Origin: Actinomycetes bacterium
GTDB lineage: Bacteria; Actinomycetota; Acidimicrobiia; Acidimicrobiales; Palsa-688
Assembly: GCA_021811865.1 (NCBI GenBank)
Contig: JAKAQB010000009.1
Coordinates: 15,796-79,795 of the forward strand
DNA: 64,000 bases
Reading direction: 5' to 3'
Position 1 is the first letter of the stretch; every line of letters starts with the position of its first letter. Shown here in pieces: positions 23,944 to 30,940 of this stretch. Position numbers and translations under genes: made by a program. Under the pieces are notes generated by a model that saw only the letters and a program-made list of their open reading frames with translations, was not told where the DNA came from and searched no databases.

Positions 23944-24740
23944 CCCAGCCGAGTGTGCGCCGGCCCGATGGTGCTGCGCCGCCCCTCCCGGTTGCGCCCG
24001 GTGCGGGAGCACGGGTCTTCCGTGCCGCTCGCAGGGTCCGGCTGGGCGACGTCTTGCCCGGCGACGGCGCTCGCCTCGACGCCTTGGCGCGCTACCTCCA
24101 GGATGTCGCCGCCGACGACATCGGCGAAACCGAAGTTGCCGGAGACCAGCGGTGGGTGGTCCGCCGCACCCGCCTCGAGCTTCGACGACGCCCCCGGTAC
24201 GAGGAGCCGGTGGAGCTCGTGACCTGGTGCTCGGGGATCGGCGCCGCCTGGGCAGAACGGCGGACCTCCATCGTCGGATCGGCCGGAGTGGCGGCGGAGG
24301 CGGTCTCCCTGTGGGTGAGCCTGGACCCGGTCACGATGCGCCCGGCGCCTCTCGGGGAACGCTTCAGGGGGATCTACGGACCGGCGGCGGCGGGGCGGTC
24401 GGTGGCCGCGCGGCTCCTCCACGGCCCAGCCCCAGCGGACACCCCGGGGCGGGGGTGGCCGCTCCGGGTTGCCGACTTCGACGTCCTCGGCCACGTCAAC
24501 AACGCCGCCGGCTGGGCCATGCTCGAGGACGAACTGGCACGCCACGCCCCCGGCGCATGCGTCGGGACCGCCGAGGTCGAGTACCGCAGGGCGATCGGTG
24601 CCGGCGGCGAGCCTGGCTCCCCCGGTCAGGTTGCGGTCTGCAGCGCCCGTTGCGGAGACGTCGTATGCGTGTGGGTCTCCGACGACGCCGGCGAGGTGGC
24701 GCTCTCGGCTGTCGCCAGCGTCGTGGCGCCGGGCGGGTAG
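23940..24740 (+). CDS. Acyl-ACP thioesterase-like double hotdog protein
   Basis: 266 residues from GTG 23940. Two hotdog domains: the first has RARR-VRLGDVLPG, LARYLQDVAADDIGE and RRTRLELRRRPRYEEPVELVTW, as in FatA/FatB-type enzymes. The second has ADFDVLGHVNNAAGWAMLED, with the Asn-His pair of the catalytic centre. It would release free fatty acid from acyl-ACP or acyl-CoA. The GTGA overlap ties it to the hydrolase upstream. Confidence 0.85.
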   Translation: MTQPSVRRPDGAAPPLPVAPGAGARVFRAARRVRLGDVLPGDGARLDALARYLQDVAADDIGETEVAGDQRWVVRRTRLELRRRPRYEEPVELVTWCSGIGAAWAERRTSIVGSAGVAAEAVSLWVSLDPVTMRPAPLGERFRGIYGPAAAGRSVAARLLHGPAPADTPGRGWPLRVADFDVLGHVNNAAGWAMLEDELARHAPGACVGTAEVEYRRAIGAGGEPGSPGQVAVCSARCGDVVCVWVSDDAGEVALSAVASVVAPGG

Positions 24741-24767
24741 GCCGGCGCCGGCCTGACCCCCACACCG

Positions 24768-24814
24768 AACTGTGAGTGAAAACATCACACCCTGTGTACT
24801 TTCCACTCACAGTT
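24768..24814. repeat. 47-bp palindromic element, copy 1
   Basis: AACTGTGAGTG (24768-24778) is matched by CACTCACAGTT (24804-24814), with an inner CACA-CCC-TGTG dyad. A second copy in reverse orientation lies at 63662-63704 with 36 of 43 core positions identical. It is 27 bases after the thioesterase stop and 74 bases before the Lrp-type start. Terminator, operator or REP-like mobile repeat are all possible. Confidence 0.85.
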
Positions 24815-24888
24815 TGGATGGGATGGGCGGGACCGAGGCCGGCGGGGGACCGGGCGGGGCGGCGCCGCCGTCCGGTAGCGTCCCGCCC

Positions 24889-25179
24889 ATGGTCCATGCT
24901 TTCGTGCTCATCGACGCCGTCCCCTCCCGGGTGGCGTCGCTGGCTGCCGAGCTGGCCGACGTGGAAGGCGTAGCGGAGGTGTACTCGGTGGCCGGCCATG
25001 CCGACCTCGTTGCCGTTGTCCGGGTGCGCCGCCACGAGGACCTCGCCGACGTCGTGACGCGGCGCATCCATGCCCTCGAGGGGATCACCGATACGAGGAC
25101 GCTGATCGCCTTCCAAGCGTTCAGCCGCCACGACCTCGAGGCGATCTGGGACCTGGGCGGTGACCCGGGACGGTCGTAG
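24889..25179 (+). CDS. Lrp/AsnC-type ligand-binding (RAM) domain protein
   Basis: 96 residues with the RAM/dimeric alpha-beta-barrel fold only: HAFVLIDAVPSRVASLAAEL, VEGVAEVYSVAGHADLVAVVRV (Gly-x-x-Asp ligand turn), then the RRIHALEGITDTRTLIAFQAF effector strand. There is no helix-turn-helix, so it is a stand-alone sensor. Such proteins are common in actinobacteria and bind amino acids. ATG 24889 fits the family N-terminus. Confidence 0.85.
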   Translation: MVHAFVLIDAVPSRVASLAAELADVEGVAEVYSVAGHADLVAVVRVRRHEDLADVVTRRIHALEGITDTRTLIAFQAFSRHDLEAIWDLGGDPGRS

Positions 25180-25221
25180 GCCGGGGCGGGCAACCCGGGC
25201 ACGGACCGCCGGCTCGGCGGC

Positions 25222-25533
25222 CTACGTCTTGCGGGTCAGGTCCCGGAGGGCGGCGTTGCGAGCGGCGCGCTGCGCTTTGCGCCGCTTCCAGTAAGGGGTC
25301 TTCCAGACCTTGAAGCCCCCGCGGCGGCCGTCTTTGGGTGGCTGTGGCGGGCGCGGCGAAGCCCGGCGCCCGAGGTCGTGCACCTCCTTGGGGCAGCGGG
25401 CGTCGGCGTCCTCGAGCAGCTCCTCGTCGGTGCCCGCTGTCCGCAGCCGGGCTCTCGCCTCGTGCCGTACCTGGCGCCGGGTCCGCCTGCGGTGGTCCTG
25501 GGCGCCGGGGAGGAAGGTGTCGGCTGGACGCAT
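25222..25533 (-). CDS. Small highly basic hypothetical protein
   Basis: 103 residues from ATG 25533, with GAGGAGG six bases upstream, a strong ribosome site. The sequence is rich in Arg and Lys, ending GGFKVWKTPYWKRRKAQRAARNAALRD, with no hydrophobic segment. I do not recognise the family. Basic character suggests nucleic-acid or ribosome binding. A perfect hairpin sits just upstream of the ribosome site. Confidence 0.6.
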   Translation of the reverse strand: MRPADTFLPGAQDHRRRTRRQVRHEARARLRTAGTDEELLEDADARCPKEVHDLGRRASPRPPQPPKDGRRGGFKVWKTPYWKRRKAQRAARNAALRDLTRKT

Positions 25534-25552
25534 GAATTGCCTCCTCGAGACC

Positions 25553-25569
25553 ACCGGCCTGAGGCCGGT
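25553..25569 (-). other. Leader hairpin before the basic protein gene
   Basis: ACCGGCC-TCA-GGCCGGT on the minus strand, a perfect 7-bp stem with a 3-base loop, ends about eight bases before GAGGAGG. It could modulate translation of the small gene downstream; no T-tract makes it a terminator. Confidence 0.5.
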
Positions 25570-25644
25570 TCCTTCAATCCACTGTGCCACGCACACGGGG
25601 TTACGCGTGGGGATTCTCGCGACCGGTGGGAGCCGGAAGGGTCC

Positions 25645-26202
25645 TCAAGCGGTGGTCGTCGGGGGCCGAAAGACCGTGTCCCGGTAGTAGCGGAGCTCGG
25701 CGACGCTCTCCTTGACGTCGTCGAGGGCCCGGTGGTTCCCACCCTTTTGGGGGGCGCCTGCCAGCGCTTCGGGGTACCACCGGCGTACCAGCTCCTTGAC
25801 GGTCGAGACGTCGACGCTGCGGTAGTGGAAGAAGGTGTCGAGCTCCGGGAGCCACGCGGCGAGGAACCGGCGGTCGGTGCCGATCGAGTTCCCGCACAGC
25901 GGCACGGTGCCCGGCTGGGGCACGTGCTCGCGCAGGAAGGCGAGCGTGGCGGCGCAGGCCTGCTCCAGCGTGGTGGTGGCGGAGGTGACCTCCGCGAGCA
26001 GCCCCGAACGTGTGTGCATCCCCCGCACCACCTCGTCCATCCCTGCCAGCCGCTCCTGCGGGGCGGCGACCACCAGGTCGGGGCCTTCGGCCACGATCTC
26101 GAGACGGTCGTCTGTCACCAGCGTGGCGATCTCGATGATGCGGTCACGGGACGGGTCGAGCCCGGTCATCTCCAGGTCCATCCACGCCAGCACCGCCAGC
26201 AC
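25645..26202 (-). CDS. orn: Oligoribonuclease
   Basis: 185 residues from GTG 26202 (GTG 26193 is also possible). A 3'-5' exoribonuclease of the DEDDh family that degrades 2-5-mers, including pGpG from c-di-GMP turnover. Motifs: WMDLEMTGLD (Exo I, Asp and Glu), LCGNSIGTDRRFL (Exo II), and HRALDDVKESV with catalytic His and Asp (Exo III). The family's VDVSTVKEL is present. It diverges from dut with only 23 bases between start codons. Confidence 0.95.
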   Translation of the reverse strand: MLAVLAWMDLEMTGLDPSRDRIIEIATLVTDDRLEIVAEGPDLVVAAPQERLAGMDEVVRGMHTRSGLLAEVTSATTTLEQACAATLAFLREHVPQPGTVPLCGNSIGTDRRFLAAWLPELDTFFHYRSVDVSTVKELVRRWYPEALAGAPQKGGNHRALDDVKESVAELRYYRDTVFRPPTTTA

Positions 26203-26225
26203 GGTAGCGGGGTCGGTAGCGTGAA

Positions 26226-26666
26226 GTGGTGCTGCGCGTGCCACTGGTGAGCGTCGATCCCGACCTGGCCCTGCCGCGCTACGCCCTCCCCGGGGACGCC
26301 GGGGTCGACCTCGTCGCGAGAGCGGGGGTGCTGGTGGCGCCGGGGGGCGGTCGGGCCCTGGTGCCGACCGGCGTGCGGGTCGCCATCCCGGAGGGATACG
26401 CCGGGCTCGTGCTGCCCCGCAGCGGCCTCGCCCTTCGGCACGGCTTGACGCTCGCCAACAGCCCGGGGCTGATCGACTCCGGCTACCGGGACGAGCTGTG
26501 CGCCGTGGTCATCAACACCGACCCGGAGAAGGCCTATGAGATCCGCCGCGGCGATCGCGTCGCCCAGCTGGTGGTGATCCCCGTCGCCGAGGTGGAGTGG
26601 GAGGTCGTCGCAGAGCTGGAGCCGTCGGAGCGGATGTACGGGCGTTTCGGTCACACGGGGTCGTAG
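26226..26666 (+). CDS. dut: dUTP diphosphatase
   Basis: 146 residues. Five dUTPase motifs: PGDAGVDL, PRSGLAL, GLIDSGYRDEL with the catalytic Asp, RGDRVAQLVV, and a C-terminal RFGHTGS arm that closes on the active site. It hydrolyses dUTP to dUMP, keeping uracil out of DNA and supplying thymidylate synthesis. It ends one codon boundary before the DNA glycosylase gene, a sensible functional pair. Confidence 0.95.
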   Translation: MVLRVPLVSVDPDLALPRYALPGDAGVDLVARAGVLVAPGGGRALVPTGVRVAIPEGYAGLVLPRSGLALRHGLTLANSPGLIDSGYRDELCAVVINTDPEKAYEIRRGDRVAQLVVIPVAEVEWEVVAELEPSERMYGRFGHTGS

Positions 26667-27527
26667 GTGCCCGAACTGCCGGAAGTGGAGGCTCTCGCCC
26701 GGTTCCTCACGGATCGGACCGGTGGTCGCGCGATCGAGAGGGTGGAGGTCGGGGCGCTGTCCGCCCTGAAGACGTTCGACCCGCCGGCGGAGGCCCTCGT
26801 CGGTCGGATCATCGAGGCCTGCGAGCGGCGGGGCAAGTACCTGTGCCTGCGGGCGCGGGGGCCGCTGTGGGTGGTCGTGCACCTGGCGCGCGGCGGATGG
26901 GTCCAGTGGCGGGACGAGGCCCCTGCGGCGCGCGCTCGTCCAGGGAAAGGCCTCCTGGCTCTGCGGGTCGGGCTTTCCCAGGGGGGGTTCGATCTCACCG
27001 AGGCGGGCACAGAGAAGCGCCTCGCTGTGTGGGTCGTCAACGATCCGGACCGGGTCGAGGGGATCGCCCGCCTGGGCCCGGACCCGCTCTCGCCGGGGTT
27101 CGGGGTCGACGCCCTCACCGCTGCGTTGGGCGGCCGCACCGCCAACGTGAAGACTGTGTTGACCGACCAGTCGGTGATCGCCGGGGTTGGCAACGCCTAT
27201 TCCGACGAGGTATTGCACGCCGCGAAGCTCTCGCCGTTCAAACCGGCCGGCAACCTGACCCCGCAGGAGGTCGCCCGGCTCCACGCCGCCGTGGTCGGCG
27301 TCCTCGGCGACGCCGTGCAGCGGTCGCTCGGCCTGCCCGCCAAAGGCCTGAAGGGGGAGAAGAAGGGGGGTCTCGCCGTTCACGGCCGGACGGGACAGCC
27401 CTGCCCGGCGTGCGGGGACGTCGTGCGGGAGGTGTCGTTCGCCACCAAGTCGCTCCAGTACTGCCCCACCTGCCAGACAGGGGGCAGGCCACTTGCCGAC
27501 CGGCGCCTGTCGCGCCTGCTCAAGTGA
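26667..27527 (+). CDS. Fpg/Nei-family DNA glycosylase/AP lyase
   Basis: 286 residues from GTG directly after the dut stop. Mature N-terminus PELPEVE provides catalytic Pro1 and Glu2; RRGKYL carries the conserved Lys of the beta domain; QSVIAGVGNAYSDE is the helix-two-turn-helix. The C-terminal zinc finger is CPACGDVV...YCPTCQTGGRPL. It excises oxidised bases and cleaves the abasic site. Whether Fpg (8-oxoG) or Nei (pyrimidine) cannot be settled by eye. The stop overlaps the next gene as GTGA. Confidence 0.92.
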   Translation: MPELPEVEALARFLTDRTGGRAIERVEVGALSALKTFDPPAEALVGRIIEACERRGKYLCLRARGPLWVVVHLARGGWVQWRDEAPAARARPGKGLLALRVGLSQGGFDLTEAGTEKRLAVWVVNDPDRVEGIARLGPDPLSPGFGVDALTAALGGRTANVKTVLTDQSVIAGVGNAYSDEVLHAAKLSPFKPAGNLTPQEVARLHAAVVGVLGDAVQRSLGLPAKGLKGEKKGGLAVHGRTGQPCPACGDVVREVSFATKSLQYCPTCQTGGRPLADRRLSRLLK

Positions 27528-28126
27528 GTGGCCGAACCGGCGCCCGCCGGCCCGCCGCCGCTTCTACGCCGGCGCCGCCGAGCGGCGTGCGGGAGGTGGC
27601 CACCTACCGCGGCGTCCGCTGGCGGAAGGACCCTGACGGCACCATCGGCTGGTTCAACGAGGACGCCGGGGGATGGCTCCGGTGGCGCCCGGGGGCGGAC
27701 GCCCCGCCCCTGCCGCCGCGCTGGGAGGAGGTCGCCGCCCGCATCCCCGTGCCGCCACGGGTCCGGCGCGCCCCGTGGAGCAGCCCGTACCGGCTCGTTC
27801 CGGTCGCCCTCATCCTCGGGGCGATCTCGGTCGGCGCCTGGCAGGCGACGCGCTACAGCGGTGCGGCCGCCGCCCGGATGGCGGCGCGCCAGGCCCACGC
27901 CCTGGTCGGCAGGTGCCTGGTCCGAACCTCCGTTCCCGGTGCGCCGGTGGCATACGCGACGACCCCGGTGCCATGCTCGTCGAGCAGTGCCGCCGTCCGG
28001 GTGGTGTCCGTGCACGCTGCCCGGCGGACCGGGGCGCAGTGCCCGGCGGGCGACAAGGTGCTGCAGTTGGCCTACGCCGGGGCCCGGACGGTCGACATCG
28101 AGTGTGCCGTCCCTGCTCACCCGTGA
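27524..28126 (+). CDS. Single-pass membrane protein, unknown function
   Basis: 200 residues from GTG 27524. The first 70 residues are soluble with YRGVRWRKDPDGTIGWFNED and GGWLRWRPG, resembling the short W-rich DUF2510-like segments common in actinobacterial membrane proteins. One transmembrane helix follows (LVPVALILGAISVGAW, about residues 88-104). The outer part holds three Cys and no enzyme motif. It overlaps the glycosylase gene by four bases. Confidence 0.7.
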   Translation: MSGRTGARRPAAASTPAPPSGVREVATYRGVRWRKDPDGTIGWFNEDAGGWLRWRPGADAPPLPPRWEEVAARIPVPPRVRRAPWSSPYRLVPVALILGAISVGAWQATRYSGAAAARMAARQAHALVGRCLVRTSVPGAPVAYATTPVPCSSSSAAVRVVSVHAARRTGAQCPAGDKVLQLAYAGARTVDIECAVPAHP

Positions 28127-28181
28127 CGGCGCCTGCGGTGAGCGAGGACGGGAGCCCGGGGCGAGGTACAGTCACGGCGCC

Positions 28182-28373
28182 ATGAGGGTGCGGATCGATC
28201 CCGAAGCCTGCCAGGGCCACGGGCGCTGCTATTCGCTCGCCCCCGAGCTCTTCGGGGCGGACGACGACGGGTTCGGCACGGTCCTGGTGGACCCCATCCA
28301 GCCGTCCGGCGAGGGGCGGGCGCGGCTCGCTGCCGCCAACTGCCCCGAGCAGGCGATCAGCATGGAGGGATGA
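28182..28373 (+). CDS. [3Fe-4S]-type ferredoxin
   Basis: 63 residues, ATG 28182. The cluster ligands are C-QGHGR-C near the N-terminus and the Cys in ANCPEQAI; the second position of the usual CxxCxxC is replaced by Gly-His, the sign of a 3Fe-4S ferredoxin of the kind that serves cytochromes P450. No P450 is in the window, so its partner is elsewhere. Confidence 0.9.
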   Translation: MRVRIDPEACQGHGRCYSLAPELFGADDDGFGTVLVDPIQPSGEGRARLAAANCPEQAISMEG

Positions 28374-28417
28374 CCCGGCTCACGTCCCGGATCACCACGT
28401 CCCCGCCGCTCTGGAGC

Positions 28418-29047
28418 TCAGCGGTCGGGTAGGGGCCCGGGGAAGGCAGCCTCGGCGGCATCCTCGAGCTGCCTGGCCTTGCGGCGGACGAGCAGGATCC
28501 CGCCGGCGACGGCCACCGAAGCGGCGACGCCGAGGCCGATCGAGACGGTGCGCGACGCCTTGGTCACGGCTCCGCCGACCTCGTAGGGCACGAAGCTGTA
28601 GATCGCCGCCCAGAGGATCCCGCCGGCGGCGTTGGAGGGGAGGAACCGCCGCCAGTGCATCTTGAGGGTGCCGGCGAGGAACGCCGCGTAGGTGCGCAGC
28701 ACTGAGACGAACCGGCCGAGGAACACCACCTTCCCGCCGTGGCGGTCGAACAGCAGCCGCCCGACCTTGATCTCCTTCTCCCGCACGTGGATGTACCGGC
28801 CGTAGCGGTGCAGCAGGCGGTAGCCACCCTTGTCGCCGATCAGGAAGCCGATGTTGTCGCCGGTGATCGCCGCCGCTGCCGCCACGGCGAAGATCAGCCA
28901 GACCGACAGGGCGTGCCGGCTGCCGGCGTAGAGGGCCGCCGTGATGAGGATGGTCTCCCCGGGGAGCGGCACGCCGAGGCTCTCGGCTCCGACCAGGACG
29001 AACACCGCCAGGTACCCGTACTGGCTGATGAGGTGGTGGAGGTTCAT
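28418..29047 (-). CDS. DedA-family (VTT domain) membrane protein
   Basis: 209 residues, ATG 29047. Multi-pass membrane protein: an E-SLGVPLPGETILI re-entrant motif, FLGRFVSVLRTYAAFLAG with the conserved FxRxxP/R-like segment, and NAAGGILWAAIYSFVPY near the C-terminal half. DedA/DdpA proteins act in lipid flipping and membrane homeostasis. A second DedA gene is at 52766. Confidence 0.9.
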   Translation of the reverse strand: MNLHHLISQYGYLAVFVLVGAESLGVPLPGETILITAALYAGSRHALSVWLIFAVAAAAAITGDNIGFLIGDKGGYRLLHRYGRYIHVREKEIKVGRLLFDRHGGKVVFLGRFVSVLRTYAAFLAGTLKMHWRRFLPSNAAGGILWAAIYSFVPYEVGGAVTKASRTVSIGLGVAASVAVAGGILLVRRKARQLEDAAEAAFPGPLPDR

Positions 29048-29057
29048 CTGTCGGGGC

Positions 29058-29133
29058 TGGAGCGGACGACGGGACTCGAACCCGCGACCCCAACCTTGGC
29101 AAGGTTGTGCTCTACCAACTGAGCCACGTCCGC
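29058..29133 (-). tRNA. tRNA-Gly (GCC)
   Basis: A full cloverleaf on the minus strand: acceptor GCGGACG/CGTCCGC, D-arm GCTC-AGTTGGTA-GAGC, anticodon loop TTGCCAA giving GCC, T-arm with GGTTCGAGTC. Discriminator T and CCA are encoded. Confidence 0.97.
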
Positions 29134-29226
29134 AGTCGGCTTGGACGCTAGCAGATCGCCGGCCCGCCCCAGCGCCTGACCGTCGCGCCCGGGTAGGGTC
29201 CCCGCCACCGAACGGGAGGTGCGGAC

Positions 29227-30210
29227 ATGGGCATAAGGGCAGTGGTGGCACCAGCAGAGGGTCGGGCACGGCTGACCGAGCTCGAGGAAGGGGACCTGCC
29301 CGAGGGTGACGTGACCGTCGATGTCGCCTACTCGTCGCTCAACTACAAGGACGGCCTGGCGGTGACCGGACGGGCCCCGATCGTCCGGCGGCCCCCGCTG
29401 GTCTGCGGCATCGATCTCGCCGGCACGGTCACGGACTCCTCCTCAGCGCGCTGGTCGCCGGGAGACGAGGTCGTCGTCACCGGGTGGGGGTTGTCTGAGA
29501 CCTATCCGGGGGGCTACACGGGGCGCCAGCGGGTCCGCAGCGAGTGGCTGGTGGCCCGCCCTCCCGGCCTGACCCTTGCCCAGACGATGGCGGTCGGCAC
29601 GGCGGGTCTCACCGCCATGCTGTGCGTCCTCGCCTTGGAGGACGCCGGCCTCCAGCCTGGCGTGGACGGCCCCGTCCTCGTCACCGGAGCAGCGGGCGGC
29701 GTGGGCAGCGTCGCCATCGCCGTCCTCAGCCGGCTGGGCTACCGCGTGGCGGCTTCGACCGGGCGCCCGGAGCTGCACGACTACCTGAGCGAGCTGGGCG
29801 CGGCGGAGATCGTGGCTCGAGAGGAGCTGGCAGGGGACTCCGGCCGCCCCCTCGAGTCGTCCCGGTGGGCGGCGGCGGTGGACGCCGTCGGCGCCACGAC
29901 GCTGGCGTCGGTGCTGCGCCAGGCCCGCTACGGAGCTGCCGTCGCCGCGTGCGGCCTCGCCGGCGGTACCAACCTCCCGACCACGGTGCACCCGTTCGTC
30001 CTCCGCGGGGTGCGGCTGCTCGGGGTCGATTCGGTCATGTGCCCGACACCCCGACGGGAGCAGGCCTGGGGCCGCCTCGCCACGGACCTCGACCCGAACC
30101 TGCTCGATGGCATGACGACGGTCGAGCCGCTCGGCGCGGTGCCGGAGTTGGCCGACGACATCCTCGACGGCCGCACCCGGGGACGGGTTGTCATCGACGT
30201 GCGGGCGTGA
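29227..30210 (+). CDS. YhdH/AcuI-type acrylyl-CoA reductase
   Basis: 327 residues. SSLNYKDGLAVTG and PLVCGIDLAGTV are distinctive for the YhdH/AcuI branch of medium-chain reductases, with the NADPH motif TGAAGGVGSVA at about residues 157-167. AcuI reduces acryloyl-CoA to propionyl-CoA, linked to dimethylsulfoniopropionate or 3-hydroxypropionate metabolism; other members have no known substrate. The flavin reductase start overlaps its stop. Confidence 0.88.
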   Translation: MGIRAVVAPAEGRARLTELEEGDLPEGDVTVDVAYSSLNYKDGLAVTGRAPIVRRPPLVCGIDLAGTVTDSSSARWSPGDEVVVTGWGLSETYPGGYTGRQRVRSEWLVARPPGLTLAQTMAVGTAGLTAMLCVLALEDAGLQPGVDGPVLVTGAAGGVGSVAIAVLSRLGYRVAASTGRPELHDYLSELGAAEIVAREELAGDSGRPLESSRWAAAVDAVGATTLASVLRQARYGAAVAACGLAGGTNLPTTVHPFVLRGVRLLGVDSVMCPTPRREQAWGRLATDLDPNLLDGMTTVEPLGAVPELADDILDGRTRGRVVIDVRA

Positions 30211-30728
30211 GCGGGGTCGGCTCCGATGGTTCGGACAGCGAGGTCTCGGGAGGGACGGGCCTCGGTGAGGCGGCGATTCGGGCGGTGCTCGGGCGCTTCG
30301 CCAGCGGGGTGACGGTGGTGAGCGGGATCGGCACGGAGGGGCCGGTCGGCTTCACCTGCCAGTCGTTCTTCTCCCTGTCCCTCGTCCCTCCCCTCGTGGC
30401 ACTGGCGCCGTCGCGCCTGTCGGTGAGCTGGCCGCACATGCACACCCGGGCGGCGTTCACGGCCAGCGTCCTGACCGACAGGCAGGAGGCCTTGGCCAGG
30501 GCCTTCTCGGTGAGGGGCCGGGACAAGTTCCGCGGCGTCGGCTGGACGCCTGGCACCAACGGCGCCCCCCGGATCCACGACGCCTTGGCGTGGGTCGATT
30601 GCCGTGTCGAGCGGGTCTACGACGGGGGTGACCACCACCTCGTCATCGGCCGCATCCTCGCCATGGAGCTCGGCGACGGCCAGCCGCTCGTGTTCTACCG
30701 GGGCGGGTTCGGGTCCTTCCGGGCGTGA
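30207..30728 (+). CDS. Flavin reductase (HpaC/NTAB-like)
   Basis: 173 residues from GTG 30207. VLGRFASGVTVVSG then GFTCQSFFSLSLVPPLV is the FMN-binding split-barrel signature, and FYRGGFGSF ends the domain. It supplies reduced flavin to a two-component monooxygenase, none of which is adjacent. Translational coupling with the AcuI-like gene (GTGA) suggests a shared role. Confidence 0.88.
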   Translation: MSGVGSDGSDSEVSGGTGLGEAAIRAVLGRFASGVTVVSGIGTEGPVGFTCQSFFSLSLVPPLVALAPSRLSVSWPHMHTRAAFTASVLTDRQEALARAFSVRGRDKFRGVGWTPGTNGAPRIHDALAWVDCRVERVYDGGDHHLVIGRILAMELGDGQPLVFYRGGFGSFRA

Positions 30729-30940
30729 ACCCCGAGGCGGGGTGGTGCGCCACCGACGAGTCGGCGGGGTGTGGCACCCTAAGGGCCACGCGGAGGCTAT
30801 CGTGGAGGTGGCGCCGAGGTGTCGCCCGGCCGGTTTCCGGCCAGGGGGGCGCCGGACGGCGGAGAGCAAGCCGGGCGGGAGCCCGGAGGAGAGTTCGGCC
30901 CTCGGGACCGGAGTGACATGGGCCGCACGGCCCGACGGCG
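30729..30940 (+). other. Hairpin-rich leader before the SNF2 helicase gene
   Basis: 212 bases with no gene. Several strong stems: GCCGG-TTT-CCGGC near 30832, CCGGGC-GGGA-GCCCGG (30871-30886, a GNRA tetraloop) and GGGCC-GCAC-GGCCC (30920-30933). It may be a structured 5' leader; I cannot match it to a known riboswitch family. Confidence 0.4.

Noticed and set aside
25541..25620. tRNA-like fold on the minus strand
   Set aside because: One strong hairpin and a loop resembling an anticodon arm, but no acceptor pairing or T-arm.
28941..29309. Plus-strand frame with GRRDSNPRPQPWQGC-like sequence
   Set aside because: Antisense to DedA and over tRNA-Gly; another tRNA translation artefact.
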